64,000 nucleotides of DNA from Candidatus Omnitrophota bacterium (GTDB lineage: Bacteria; Omnitrophota; Gorgyraeia; Zapsychrales; Zapsychraceae), in NCBI GenBank assembly GCA_020632495.1, contig JACKFL010000005.1, forward strand, positions 124,001-188,000, read 5' to 3'. The position numbers and the translations under genes are program-made. This document shows, piece by piece, positions 45,131-54,679 of the stretch; position 1 is the first letter of the stretch, and every line of letters starts with the position of its first letter. The notes beneath the pieces were generated by a model that did not search any database, had not been told where the DNA came from, and saw only the letters and a list, made by a program, of their open reading frames with translations.

Positions 45131-45899
45131 AACACATCACCGCAGCCGTCACCGAAACATTCAGTGAATCGGCCCGGCCCTTCATCGGCAGTTTGACTTT
45201 TTCGTCGGCGGCCTCGACCCAAAAGGAGGTCAATCCCTTCTCCTCGCTTCCCAGGACAATCGCGCAACGACGGTTGAGATCGGCTTTAAAATAGAGGTGC
45301 CGCGCGTCCGGCAGCGTCGCCGTGACGGTAAAATTGTGCGCCCGTAGAAAATCCAGCGCCTCCTCATTGCTGCACGAGACCACCGGCAAAGAGAAGACCG
45401 TGCCCAGGCTCGCGCGGATCACGTTCGGATTGAAGATGTCGGTCTTGACTCCGCACACCAATACGCCGCCGACGCCGGCCCCGTCGGCCGTGCGCACCAC
45501 CGCACCGAGATTACCGGGTTTCTCCACGCCCTCCAGCACGAGCAATAACGCACGCGCCGCCGGACGCATGCGGCTCAGTTCGAACCGCGGGGTCGCGCAC
45601 ACGGCGAGAATTCCCGAGTCGCGGTCCCCGTAGGCCATTTTGTGATACACATCGCGGGTGGTCTCATGCCGCTCCGCGCTGATAAACGCGGGATGCTCCA
45701 TGATGGCATGCTCCTGGGGATTCAACAGCTCGGGACAATAAAAGACCCGGTGAATCTCCGGTGCTGCCTGCGCGGCGGTGGCCAGCTCCTTGGCGCCTTC
45801 GATGATCGTCAGACCAGCCTCGTCACGCGCGCGGCGCTGACGCAGGCGGACCACCTGCTTAACCTTGGGATTGCTCAAACTGCTGATTTTATCGGACAT
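45102..45899 (-). CDS. TrmH/SpoU-family RNA methyltransferase (2'-O)
   Basis: 265 residues with an N-terminal substrate-binding domain and a SPOUT methyltransferase domain with the three motifs: EKPGNLGAVVRTADGAGVGGV, IVLGSEEKGLTSFW and DSLNVSVTAAVMCYEALRQRQ. Likely ribose 2'-O methylation of rRNA or tRNA; exact site unknown. A second, RlmB-like member is at 55.7 kb. Confidence 0.9.
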   Translation of the reverse strand: MSDKISSLSNPKVKQVVRLRQRRARDEAGLTIIEGAKELATAAQAAPEIHRVFYCPELLNPQEHAIMEHPAFISAERHETTRDVYHKMAYGDRDSGILAVCATPRFELSRMRPAARALLLVLEGVEKPGNLGAVVRTADGAGVGGVLVCGVKTDIFNPNVIRASLGTVFSLPVVSCSNEEALDFLRAHNFTVTATLPDARHLYFKADLNRRCAIVLGSEEKGLTSFWVEAADEKVKLPMKGRADSLNVSVTAAVMCYEALRQRQK

Positions 45900-47121
45900 G
45901 CGCTTTAAATACCTTGATCAATTGCGGATTGGGCGTGAAGGCCTCGGTCCGCCAGGATGCCGCCATCTCTTTTTTGTGCTTGGGCCACAGGCCCGCGTAC
46001 GTCTCCCAGCCGGTCACCGGTCCTTCGCGGCGGACCCACGGCGGATTGGGACGGTAACTTAAGAGCCCGTCGGGAAACGTATAGTTCTTGACTGCCTTGT
46101 AAGTCCAGTAAGTCCAGTGGAACTCGAACTTGTCGTAAGCCGTCAGGGTGTCCGCCAGCCAGCGGTCCTCCCCGTACCAGCCCTCCCGCGCGTTGACCCC
46201 GAATTCGCCCACCAGGACGGGCAGATTCCGCTTGGCCGCGGTCTGCGCGTAGCGTTGCAGGTTCTTGGTCAGGATCACCCGGTTCCACGGCGCCTTGGCC
46301 CGCCGCAACGGATAACGCAAGAACGGCACGAAATTAAACGTAAAATCCAGCGGTTCGTAATTGTGGATGCTTAACGCGTAGTTGTCGTCCTCAAATACGT
46401 CGAGGCACTCGATATCCTGCGCCCAGTTATTTCCTTCCACGAAGATGATGTGTTTCTTATCGATGCTGCGGATGCGCTCGATCGCGGCGGCATAGAAACG
46501 GTTCAGTTTGACCGGGTCGGACAAAACGGTTTCATTTAACAGGTCATATCCCGCGACCGCGCTTTCGTCTTTGTAACGGTCGGCCAGGAACTGCCAGATC
46601 TTGAGCGCGCGCTGTTGGTTTCGCGGGGAGGTCCAGAACTGCGCCTTGCCGTCGCTGTCCGAATGCCAGTCGTGATTTTGCGATCCCGGAGCCGCATGCA
46701 GGTCGAGAATGACATAAATTCCGCGTTCGCGCGCCCAGCCGATCGCCTTGTCTAAATAGCGGACATCCTTACCGCCGGGTTTCATCGCGACCGGCTCGAC
46801 GACTCGGTAATGAAACGGCAACCGAATGCAGTTGCATCCCAGTTTCTGGATCGCGTCGAAATCTTCTTCGCGGATGAAATTGCGCCGGAACTCATGATGA
46901 AATTCCTCCAGGGCCTTGGCCCCCAGGACACGCTGAAAGTTCTTTTCAAAGAGATGCAGCGGGCGGTTCGGGGCAAACATGAAATACGCCTCCATCATCA
47001 GCCAGCCTCCCAGATTCACGCCATGCAGCCGCGTTTCGCGCCCGTGCTCATCGAAGATACGCTGCCCTTGCGTGCGCAGAAACGGCATGGCCGTCCGCTT
47101 ATTGTCCGGTGATGAAGTCAT
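45889..47121 (-). CDS. Glycoside hydrolase family 5-like cellulase fold enzyme
   Basis: 410 residues, TIM barrel without signal peptide. The start segment RLHGVNLGGWLMMEAY is typical of exo-1,3-glucanase/GH5 enzymes. Catalytic acid/base E197 lies in LLNET and nucleophile E306 in VGEFGVN; LDLHAAPGSQNH and the HNYEP motif are standard. Start at ATG 47121 has AAAGGAG just upstream but overlaps the hydrolase gene by 23 bases; ATG 47088 is a second option. Without a secretion signal it may act on cytoplasmic or internal glucan; substrate is unknown. Confidence 0.88.
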   Translation of the reverse strand: MTSSPDNKRTAMPFLRTQGQRIFDEHGRETRLHGVNLGGWLMMEAYFMFAPNRPLHLFEKNFQRVLGAKALEEFHHEFRRNFIREEDFDAIQKLGCNCIRLPFHYRVVEPVAMKPGGKDVRYLDKAIGWARERGIYVILDLHAAPGSQNHDWHSDSDGKAQFWTSPRNQQRALKIWQFLADRYKDESAVAGYDLLNETVLSDPVKLNRFYAAAIERIRSIDKKHIIFVEGNNWAQDIECLDVFEDDNYALSIHNYEPLDFTFNFVPFLRYPLRRAKAPWNRVILTKNLQRYAQTAAKRNLPVLVGEFGVNAREGWYGEDRWLADTLTAYDKFEFHWTYWTYKAVKNYTFPDGLLSYRPNPPWVRREGPVTGWETYAGLWPKHKKEMAASWRTEAFTPNPQLIKVFKAHVR

Positions 47122-47899
47122 GGATCTCCTTTACGAAGATGTCTTCGGAGTGAACGTGCCCGTCATTGTGTCCGCCCTCGATATCAACAAATTTCTTCTT
47201 CCCGGCGGCCGCTTCGTACAGCTTGCGTCCGAACCGGTACGGGACGGTGTCGTCCGCTTTGCTGTGAAAAAACAGCTTGGGCGCCGCCACCGCCTTGATC
47301 TTCAAATGCGAATCCAGCTTAACCTTTACCAGGAATGTCGGCACAAACGGAAAAATATGACGGGCCATGTCCCGGGCGCTGGTAAAGGTCGAATCAAGGA
47401 TCAATCCGCCGATGGGATTCTTGGCGGCCACATCCACGGCCGCGGCCCCGCCGAGCGAGGCGCCGTACAGGAATATATCTTCCGGGGCGATGCCTTTTTC
47501 CCGCGTCAGGAAAAAGTATGCGGCCTGCGCATCGGCGTACATCCCGTCCTCGGTCGGAATTCCCTCACTGCGTCCGTAACCCTGATAGTCGATGATCAGG
47601 ACGTTCAGACCCATGCGGTTGAACATATTGATCTTGTCCAGGCGGTCGCTGATGTTGCCCGCGTTGCCGTGCAAGAACAGGATCGTCTTGCGCTGGTCCT
47701 CCCGGCTGACCCACCAGCCGTGGATCTTGAAGTCCGCCGGCACCGTCACCTGCAGCCACACGTCCTCAAACGGGATCCCGAGCTCCTTGGGCGTACGCAG
47801 GATTTCCTTGGCCGGGACAAAGACGGATTTTGTTTCCAGGATATGGACAAAAACCACCAGGCCGATGACACAGATGATGACGGTAGCGATGATTTTCAT
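47099..47899 (-). CDS. Alpha/beta hydrolase, membrane-anchored (BEM46/ABHD13-like)
   Basis: 266 residues. A single N-terminal hydrophobic helix (1-22), then an alpha/beta hydrolase with the oxyanion HGNAGN, nucleophile GASLGG, acid in KADDTVPYRFG and late histidine in IEGGHNDGH. Family members include serine peptidases and esterases of unknown substrate. It shares its end with the GH5 start, so the two are co-translated. Confidence 0.88.
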   Translation of the reverse strand: MKIIATVIICVIGLVVFVHILETKSVFVPAKEILRTPKELGIPFEDVWLQVTVPADFKIHGWWVSREDQRKTILFLHGNAGNISDRLDKINMFNRMGLNVLIIDYQGYGRSEGIPTEDGMYADAQAAYFFLTREKGIAPEDIFLYGASLGGAAAVDVAAKNPIGGLILDSTFTSARDMARHIFPFVPTFLVKVKLDSHLKIKAVAAPKLFFHSKADDTVPYRFGRKLYEAAAGKKKFVDIEGGHNDGHVHSEDIFVKEIHDFITGQ

Positions 47900-47921
47900 G
47901 GCATATCCACCGGCGCCGCGG

Positions 47922-48350
47922 TTAGTCGTGCATTTCCGACGGCTTTTTGTGTTGCGGGATCAGGGCGGCCATCAGCCGGATGGCCTTCAGCACATCGTCC
48001 ATTTGACAGGGTTTGGCGATATAGTGGTCGGCTTCGAGGTTGTAACTGTTGCGGATATCATTGAGCTCCGAACGCGCCGAGACAATGATCACCGGCTGCC
48101 ATTTGTCCCCGGATGGATTTTCGCGCACCAGTTTAAGCACCTCAAAACCGTTTTTGACAGGCATGTTGATGTCCAGCAGGATCATGTCGGGGATTTCGGT
48201 CTGGATTTTTTGCCAGGCCTCTTCCCCGTCCGCGGCGGTCACCACGTTATACCCTTCCCGCGCCACGGCCTTGCACATGACGTTCAGGACATCCGGTTCA
48301 TCTTCAGCGACCAATATTTTCAGTGATTGAGGTTTCATAGAAGGATCCAA
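47922..48350 (-). CDS. Stand-alone receiver (CheY-like) response regulator
   Basis: 142 residues, REC domain only: ILVAEDEPDVLNVMCKAVA with acidic pair E15/D17-type, phospho-acceptor Asp in MILLDINMPVKNG, and the switch Thr/Lys region VSARSE and YIAKPC. No output domain. It has its own promoter (48360-48387) and lies 61 bases beyond the aminotransferase gene, near the hybrid kinase and Hpt genes at 52-54.7 kb, so it may receive phosphate from that relay (inference). Confidence 0.9.
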   Translation of the reverse strand: MDPSMKPQSLKILVAEDEPDVLNVMCKAVAREGYNVVTAADGEEAWQKIQTEIPDMILLDINMPVKNGFEVLKLVRENPSGDKWQPVIIVSARSELNDIRNSYNLEADHYIAKPCQMDDVLKAIRLMAALIPQHKKPSEMHD

Positions 48351-48359
48351 ATTTTCTTC

Positions 48360-48387
48360 ATATTAGCAAATCGCGTTGACTTTTCAA
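48360..48387 (-). promoter_or_regulatory. Promoter for receiver-protein gene
   Basis: Minus strand: TTGAAA (48387-48382), 16-base spacer, TAATAT (48365-48360). The start would be near 48353, very close to the ATG at 48350, again a near-leaderless arrangement; an internal ATG (MKPQSLKILV at 48338) would give a slightly longer leader. Confidence 0.55.
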
Positions 48388-48411
48388 GGAATGGCTGGAT
48401 TTTCCGTCGTG

Positions 48412-49602
48412 TCAGGCCCCGCCTTGCTGTTCCACACGGCTCAGGACGCGGCCGATTCCCTCGCGAAAATCGTCCGGCGGGACCAGCAGACTGACCACTA
48501 GGCAGGGGCCGTCCTCAAAGTCGTAAAAGAATCCGGGATGCACAAAGACGTGATATTTGGACAACAGCTTCAGCACCCACTCCTCTTCGCTGCGGACCGG
48601 CGCGACCTTCAAGACGGCATACCAGCCGCCCTCGGCGCGCAACACCTGTGTGCCCCGCAACCCGGCTGCCTCCCGGTTAAGATACTCCCAGTTCTCCCGC
48701 ACCCGCCGGAGAATCGGCGCCTGCACGGTGTCCGCCTGACGGAGCCACGCGGGCAGCGCGCACTGGACCGGCGTATTGACCGACAGGTAGGTGTCGGCGA
48801 TGATCTCCAGCCGCTGGCGGGCCTCCGCCGCCAGGTGATCAGGGCCGCTGAGCAGGATCCACGCCAGCTTCATCTGGGGCAGACCCAAAAACTTGGACAG
48901 ACCGCCCAGCGTAAACGTGAGGGCCGGCGCGTTGCCCGCCAGGCTCGCCCCCGGCGCGTCTCCCAAGGGGAACTCATAGAAGACTTCATCGCTGATCAAT
49001 GCCATGTCCCGCTCGGCCGCGATCTTGTTGAGATGCCGCCGCTCTTCCTCACTCAGGTAGGATCCGGTGGGATTGTTGGGATTGACGGTGACCAGGGCCT
49101 TGACCCGGGGATGCAGGGCCTCCACCAATCCCGCCATATCGATGTGCCAGCCGTCCCGGTAGGTCAGCGGATAAAAACCGAGCTCCACGTCGTTGATCTC
49201 ACCCAGAAAATGAAAGAGCGGATAGCTCGGCGTCGGAAATAAAATGGTGTCGCCGGGATCGGCCAGCAGGCGGAACACAAAGCCGTAGGCCTCGGATGTC
49301 GATGCCGTCAGGAACAGATCGCGGGGATCGACCGTCAGCCCGCGCCGCGCGAACAGTCCGGCCACGGCTTCCCGGGCGCTGAGTAACCCGTGCGCGTCCG
49401 CCGCGTATTCCAGTCCCGCCGGATCGCGCAAGGCGTCCAAGAACTCTGGCGGAGCGGCCAGGCCGCAGTGCGTCGGATTGGACACCGTCAGATCGACGAT
49501 CTGGATGTTTTGTTCTTTAAGCTCTTCATGGACGCGGGTGATACGGTTGGTCTGACGCGGCCAGTCGGTCCGCCGGGAGAAAGGGCTGGTCCTTCGGGAC
49601 AT
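48412..49602 (-). CDS. Pyridoxal-phosphate aminotransferase, class I/II
   Basis: 396 residues, aspartate-aminotransferase superfamily (fold type I). VTVNPNNPTGSYLSEEE binds PLP and the Schiff-base lysine is in TLGGLSKFLGLPQ. Its N-terminus NRITRVHEELKEQNIQIVDLTVSNPTHCGL is typical of MalY/alanine-type family; true amino-acid substrate not decidable. It follows the coiled-coil gene by 17 bases in the same transcript as the kinase genes. Confidence 0.88.
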   Translation of the reverse strand: MSRRTSPFSRRTDWPRQTNRITRVHEELKEQNIQIVDLTVSNPTHCGLAAPPEFLDALRDPAGLEYAADAHGLLSAREAVAGLFARRGLTVDPRDLFLTASTSEAYGFVFRLLADPGDTILFPTPSYPLFHFLGEINDVELGFYPLTYRDGWHIDMAGLVEALHPRVKALVTVNPNNPTGSYLSEEERRHLNKIAAERDMALISDEVFYEFPLGDAPGASLAGNAPALTFTLGGLSKFLGLPQMKLAWILLSGPDHLAAEARQRLEIIADTYLSVNTPVQCALPAWLRQADTVQAPILRRVRENWEYLNREAAGLRGTQVLRAEGGWYAVLKVAPVRSEEEWVLKLLSKYHVFVHPGFFYDFEDGPCLVVSLLVPPDDFREGIGRVLSRVEQQGGA

Positions 49603-49619
49603 AATCTTATTTACCTAGC

Positions 49620-50321
49620 TCAGGACGGGGGTTTGGATTCGATTTCCCGCTGCGCCCGTTCCAGTTCTTTGCGGACCTTCTCCAGTTCCTTCTCCAGCCG
49701 GCCGTACTCGGACTTGGCGACGAAGGTCTCCTCTTCCTTTTTCTTCTGGACGACGGCGAGGTCCTTTTTGAGGTGGGCGATCTCGCGGCGGTACTCTTCC
49801 AGCTTACCCTTGAGCAGGGATCCTTCCCGTTCCAGGGCGCGCTTCTCATTGTGCAGGTCCTGATACTGATTCTTGAGGTCGCGGTGGGCATGCTCCAGCT
49901 TAAGCATGGAGGTGTGTTCCTTGCTGAAATTTTCCTGCTCTTTTTGAAAATCCTCGCGCATCTGCTGGATTTCTTTATTCTTTTTGTGGGTCTCTTCCGC
50001 CTCTTTTTCGTGCCAGCCGCGTTCGGTAATCAGTTTCTCCTGCAGCTTTTTGACCTTGGACTTTTCGTCGGTCAATTCTTCCTCGGTCTTCTTGAGACGT
50101 TTTTCCACTTCCTCGACATCCTCTTTCAGGCCGCGCTCACGCTTGTCGGCCCGCTCCAGGGCTTCCTTGAGTTTGAGTTCCTCTTCCCCGGGAACGTGTT
50201 TGCGCGGTTTTCTGTCCTTCTTCTGCCGTTTCTTGACTTCGGGCAGCAACAGGACTTCGAACATCAGGATCGTCAGCACGATAAAGACGATGACACCGAC
50301 AATCATGGCTGGATTATTCAT
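49620..50321 (-). CDS. Single-pass membrane coiled-coil protein
   Basis: 233 residues. One N-terminal membrane helix (5-25), then basic KKRQKKDRKPRKH and an almost continuous heptad-rich coiled coil (about 45-228) of charged residues. No enzymatic motif. It overlaps the GT-C gene upstream by 8 bases. Possibly a scaffold for the membrane glycosyltransferase or kinase; that is inference from position. Confidence 0.75.
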   Translation of the reverse strand: MNNPAMIVGVIVFIVLTILMFEVLLLPEVKKRQKKDRKPRKHVPGEEELKLKEALERADKRERGLKEDVEEVEKRLKKTEEELTDEKSKVKKLQEKLITERGWHEKEAEETHKKNKEIQQMREDFQKEQENFSKEHTSMLKLEHAHRDLKNQYQDLHNEKRALEREGSLLKGKLEEYRREIAHLKKDLAVVQKKKEEETFVAKSEYGRLEKELEKVRKELERAQREIESKPPS

Positions 50322-52017
50322 AATCGGAAACCCTTTCGGAACGGAATAACGCGTCCGCCTCCGCCCGGCGGCCGAGCTGGACGTAACAATAAGCCAGATT
50401 TTGCCTGGTCAGCGGGCTGGCCGGATCGAGGCCCAGCGCCTTTTCGAGCAAACCGGCGGCGGCGGTGAAATTTTTTTCCTTAATGTAAACGACCGCAAGA
50501 TTATTGTAAAGGACAATATCCCGCGGGTCGATGGCCAGGGCCTGATCGTACATTGTAATAGCTGTGCCCGGATTTTGCAAAGCCTCGTGACAATGGGCGA
50601 GATCAAAGTAAATACCCTTCATAAAACCGCGGTAAAACTCGCGCACGGCCGGCAGCGGTGTCTTGCCCGCGTAATCCTTCATGATCGCCAGGGCCTTATG
50701 GTACTCGTTGATCGCTGCCGGATAGTCTCGCTGAAAATACAGGGCCTTGCCCAGCAGCATGCGCACGCGGCCCGACTCCTGGAACCGCAGGGTCCGCGTA
50801 AACAACGCGGTCTCCGAGCGCCAGAATGTATTCTGACGCCACGTCAGCGGCACGTTCACGAGGACCAGTCCCACGGCCGCTGCCGGGAGAATGCGCGCCG
50901 CGGCGGCCCCCCGTTCGCGGACGAACACGGTCAGCGCCGTGAGCAGGCCGATCACCGGGATGTACACGAAGTGTTCGAAATTCAGGATGGTCGAGTACTC
51001 GTTGACCAGCGGCACGATGTTCAACATCGGCAGCAGCGTAATAATAAACCAGCCGGCCCCGAACAACATCACCCGCCGCGGTTCGGACGGCATCCGCCGG
51101 ATGACCGCGGTGACGATCACCAGCAAGACCGCCGCCACCGCCCACGCCCACGTATTGGTTTGCAGAACATCGAGCGAACGGTAATAGTGCAGGCCCGCCG
51201 GCCACAGGATGATTTGCAAATACGTTAACAGAGAACGCGGGATGGCCAGGAAGCGCAGGAGATATTCCCCGCGCGAGTCGAAGATCCCGGTGACGGCCAT
51301 CCCCAGCAACGCGCGGCGCAGCAGAAAATAAACGGCCAGCGCGCCGAACAGCGTCAGACACTTTCCCCACCGCCGTTGTCCTCCGGCTAAATTGAGCCCC
51401 TCGTAGAGCAGGATCACCACGGGCAATACGATCATCTGCTCTTTAATAAGACAGCCCGTCAGCAGCAATCCGACACTCACTGCCAGCGCGCCGCCGCCGT
51501 CCGGTTCGCTGCCGCGCAGATAACACAAAAAGCAGCCGAGCATCACGGTCAGCAACAACAGATTCGAGATCCCGGAAATACACGCCACCGCCTCGGTCTG
51601 GACAGGATGCACGACAAACAGCGCGGCCACAAACAGCGCGCCCTCCGGCGGCAGCAGACGCGCGCGGCCCAGCAGCCGGTACAGGAGAAATCCGTTCATC
51701 CCGTGGAGCAGAATATTGATCAGATGAAATCCCCAGGCATTGCTCCCGAAGACGGCAAACACCAGACGATAATACAACTCGATGAGCGGGCGATAATAAA
51801 CGTTGATGAGTCCCGCGGCAGGTCCTTCGATGATCTTCGGCTGGAACACACTGGCCGGACTCAGGTCCCGAATGTGCGGATTATTGAGGATGAACACGAC
51901 GTCATCGTGGACAAACGGATGGTGGATGGCGTTGCCGTAGGCGATGAGCGCCAGCAGCAGAAAAAAACAACCGGTGACCCACGGGGTCCGGGTGATGAAA
52001 CCGAGCGGTTGCATCAT
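50314..52017 (-). CDS. TMTC-like GT-C glycosyltransferase with C-terminal TPRs
   Basis: 567 residues: about ten to eleven membrane helices (to residue ~390), then TPR repeats (e.g. FYRGFMKGIYFDLAHCHEALQN, IVLYNNLAVVYIKEKNFTAAAGLLEKAL). The first periplasmic loop has the acidic pair HDDVVFILNNP, the GT-C family catalytic position. The overall plan resembles bacterial and eukaryotic TMTC mannosyltransferases, from memory. Likely sugar transfer from a polyprenyl-phosphate donor to protein or glycan on the outer face of the membrane; acceptor unknown. Starts 1 base after the Hpt stop. Confidence 0.85.
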   Translation of the reverse strand: MMQPLGFITRTPWVTGCFFLLLALIAYGNAIHHPFVHDDVVFILNNPHIRDLSPASVFQPKIIEGPAAGLINVYYRPLIELYYRLVFAVFGSNAWGFHLINILLHGMNGFLLYRLLGRARLLPPEGALFVAALFVVHPVQTEAVACISGISNLLLLTVMLGCFLCYLRGSEPDGGGALAVSVGLLLTGCLIKEQMIVLPVVILLYEGLNLAGGQRRWGKCLTLFGALAVYFLLRRALLGMAVTGIFDSRGEYLLRFLAIPRSLLTYLQIILWPAGLHYYRSLDVLQTNTWAWAVAAVLLVIVTAVIRRMPSEPRRVMLFGAGWFIITLLPMLNIVPLVNEYSTILNFEHFVYIPVIGLLTALTVFVRERGAAAARILPAAAVGLVLVNVPLTWRQNTFWRSETALFTRTLRFQESGRVRMLLGKALYFQRDYPAAINEYHKALAIMKDYAGKTPLPAVREFYRGFMKGIYFDLAHCHEALQNPGTAITMYDQALAIDPRDIVLYNNLAVVYIKEKNFTAAAGLLEKALGLDPASPLTRQNLAYCYVQLGRRAEADALFRSERVSDYE

Positions 52018-52365
52018 TTAGAGTTCTTCTTTGAGGGTCTTCATGCGCTCTTCCAGCGCGGCGTACTGTTTGTCCAGATCGATCAGCAGTGCCTCGAGCC
52101 CCTCGCCGTCCGATTCCTTTCCCTTTTTCTCCAGTATCACGCAAACCTCGCGCAAGGGTTTGGCGGAAATATTTCCCGAGGCGCCTTTTAAAGAATGGGC
52201 CACGCTGCGAATGGTCTCAAAATCCTTGGTCTCCACCGCCTTTCCCAGGTCCTGGCGCTTCTGGACATAGTCCGCGGAAAAGATGTCGAGCAGTTCCTTC
52301 AGCAGGTCCTTATCCTCCATCACCCGGTCCAAGAATTCCGGCACGTCGATAATCTCGTCACTCAT
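52018..52365 (-). CDS. Hpt (histidine phosphotransfer) domain protein
   Basis: 115 residues. ATG 52365 (MSDEIIDVPEFLDRV) is chosen since it overlaps the kinase stop and the codons further upstream belong to it. The phospho-histidine is in AHSLKGASGNISA, the universal Hpt site. It should shuttle phosphate from the receiver of the hybrid kinase to another receiver. Translationally coupled both to the kinase (overlap 8 bases) and the glycosyltransferase gene. Confidence 0.92.
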   Translation of the reverse strand: MSDEIIDVPEFLDRVMEDKDLLKELLDIFSADYVQKRQDLGKAVETKDFETIRSVAHSLKGASGNISAKPLREVCVILEKKGKESDGEGLEALLIDLDKQYAALEERMKTLKEEL

Positions 52366-54676
52366 CTTTTTCCCTTCCTTTATTGATAATCGTCCCAATG
52401 GTTAAAAACAGCTCCTTGCGATTAATCGGCTTGGCCACATAACCGTCCATCCCGGCGTTGAGACAGCGCATTTTGTCGTCTTGCATCGCCCGGGCGGTCA
52501 GGGCAATAATAGGAACGTGCTTGCCGGTTTTGCGTTCATTGTCGCGGATCAATTTGGTGGCCTCCAGCCCGTCGAGAATGGGCATATTGGCATCCATCAG
52601 GACCACGTCAAAATTCTCGTGCAACACCTTGTCCACGGCATCCTGTCCGTTTTCAACCGCCACCACCAGCCAGCCTTGCTTCTCAAGAACCTTGATGGCG
52701 ATCTTTTGATTGACCAGGTTGTCTTCGGCCAGCAGGACCTTGATGCCTTTCAGACGTTCGCGCAGGGCGTTTTCGTCCACATCCACAAATTCCATTTCGT
52801 TGACCGAGGCCAGCGACGAATGTTTGCCCAGCTTCAGGCGCGCCGTGAAATGGAACGTGCTGCCCCGGCCCTCTTCGCTTTCCACCCAAATGCGTCCGCC
52901 CATCATCTCGGTCAGGCGTTTGGAGATCGCCAAACCGAGACCGGTCCCGCCGAAACGCCGCGTGGTGGAGTCGTCGGCCTGGGAAAAGATGTCGAAGATT
53001 TTTTCCTGCTTGGATTTGGGGATTCCGATCCCGTCGTCGATCACGGAAAACAGGATGATCACGTCGTCCCCGTCCTGGGAGGCCACCTTGATCTCGGCAG
53101 TGATGGTGCCCTTGTGCGTGAATTTGATCGCGTTGTTCAGCAGGTTGACCAGGACCTGGCGCAGACGGACCGGATCGCCTTCGACGAGCTGCGGCACCTC
53201 TTTATGCACAATGAGTTTGGTCTCAAGATTCTTGTTGCGCGCCAGCACCGACATGCCCTTGACCACGCTTTGCGCGACATTGTGCAGATGAAATTCAATA
53301 TACTCAAGGCTGATCTTCCCGGCCTCCACGCGCGACAGGTCGAGGATATCGTTCAGCAAACCGAGCAGGTTGACTGATGCGTCCTTGGCGACCTCGAGAT
53401 TTTCCTTTTGTTCGGCCGTCAGCTGGCTGTCGAGGGTCAGATCGATCATGCCGATGACCGTATTGATGGGCGTGCGCACTTCGTGAGACATATTGGCCAA
53501 AAACAGTGACTTGGCGTTGCTCGCTTCTTCCGCGGCGAGTTTGGCCTGTAACAGCATCTCCTGGGTGCGTTTCTGTTTGGTAATGTCCTGAATGATGCTG
53601 ACCGAACCGGTGACGCGTTCCTCGGGGTCCTGCAGCACCGTCACGGAAAGATCCACATCGATGGTGTCGCCGGCCTTGGTGCTGATCTTGGTCTCGAAGT
53701 GATGCAAAGCGCCGCTCTTTTGAATGTCGATCACGTCGATCTTGGCCCATTCTTCCTTCGGGTAGAGACAACTGACATGCTTTAAATACAGGTCCTTCTT
53801 CTTCATCGCAAACAAACCTTCGGTGAATTTGTTCCACGAGACGATGCGGTCTTTTTCGTCGGTCAGGATGATCCCGGCGGCCGAGTTGTCGAGAATGACA
53901 CGGATCTTGTTTTCGGACTCGCGGATCTTGCGCTCGGCGATTTTCTGCTGCGTGATATCGCGGATAATTCCGATCGAGCCGATCGTGTGGCCTTCCAAAT
54001 CCTTCAGGACCGTTACCGAAAGGTTAACTTCGCGCAGCGTGCCGTCCTTGCGGAAAATCTTGGTCTCGATATCGTCCTTGATCCCCTGGCGGTCGATCTT
54101 GAACGAACGCAGCCGTTTCCACTCGGATTCCGGATACAGATCCTTGATCGGTTTATTGAACAGGTCCTCGCGGTCCATGCCCAACAGGGTCTCGGCATAA
54201 GGGTTCCAGGCCACGAGTTGTTCATTTTTATCGGTGACGGTGATGGCTGCGGCGGTATTGTTGAAGACGGTTTGGAAGAGGTCCTTCGACTCGATCAGCT
54301 CTTCCTCACGGCGCTTGCTGCGGGAGATATCCTCGGCGTGCAGATCGATCCCTACGGCCTTGCCTTTGTCCGCGTACAGGATCTTCGCGGATACGGAACA
54401 CCAGACCGGCTTGTTGCGCCGGCCTTTCAATTCGAAATCCTGTTTCTCGATATGCCCGTCGCGCATCAAGGCGCGGCGGAAGGCGAGGTATTCCTTGCGA
54501 TCGGCGAATAAATTCTCGAGCAGGACTTTGGGGACGTCCTCGGCTTGATAACCGAACAGCCGGCACATAAAACTGTTCATATAGACCATGCGGGGTTTGG
54601 TCCCCGCCGTCAAGCGCGCGAGGCAGGTCTGGACATTTTCGATCAGTTGCGGAAAATCGACGGCTTCTTTGGTCAT
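52358..54676 (-). CDS. Cytoplasmic hybrid histidine kinase with three PAS domains
   Basis: 772 residues, no membrane segment. PAS 1 (~10-120), PAS 2 (~128-250) and PAS 3 (~255-375), each followed by a PAC-like segment (GIIRDITQQK, SIIQDITKQK). HisKA has H398 in NMSHEVRTPINTVIG; HATPase has N-box N511-N515, DDGIGIP and GGTGLGLAISKRL; the C-terminal receiver (~645-765) has D695 in VVLMDANMPILDG. A multistep phosphorelay with the adjacent Hpt is strongly implied. The sensing signal (PAS ligand) is unknown. Confidence 0.94.
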   Translation of the reverse strand: MTKEAVDFPQLIENVQTCLARLTAGTKPRMVYMNSFMCRLFGYQAEDVPKVLLENLFADRKEYLAFRRALMRDGHIEKQDFELKGRRNKPVWCSVSAKILYADKGKAVGIDLHAEDISRSKRREEELIESKDLFQTVFNNTAAAITVTDKNEQLVAWNPYAETLLGMDREDLFNKPIKDLYPESEWKRLRSFKIDRQGIKDDIETKIFRKDGTLREVNLSVTVLKDLEGHTIGSIGIIRDITQQKIAERKIRESENKIRVILDNSAAGIILTDEKDRIVSWNKFTEGLFAMKKKDLYLKHVSCLYPKEEWAKIDVIDIQKSGALHHFETKISTKAGDTIDVDLSVTVLQDPEERVTGSVSIIQDITKQKRTQEMLLQAKLAAEEASNAKSLFLANMSHEVRTPINTVIGMIDLTLDSQLTAEQKENLEVAKDASVNLLGLLNDILDLSRVEAGKISLEYIEFHLHNVAQSVVKGMSVLARNKNLETKLIVHKEVPQLVEGDPVRLRQVLVNLLNNAIKFTHKGTITAEIKVASQDGDDVIILFSVIDDGIGIPKSKQEKIFDIFSQADDSTTRRFGGTGLGLAISKRLTEMMGGRIWVESEEGRGSTFHFTARLKLGKHSSLASVNEMEFVDVDENALRERLKGIKVLLAEDNLVNQKIAIKVLEKQGWLVVAVENGQDAVDKVLHENFDVVLMDANMPILDGLEATKLIRDNERKTGKHVPIIALTARAMQDDKMRCLNAGMDGYVAKPINRKELFLTIGTIINKGREKDE

Positions 54677-54679
54677 GTC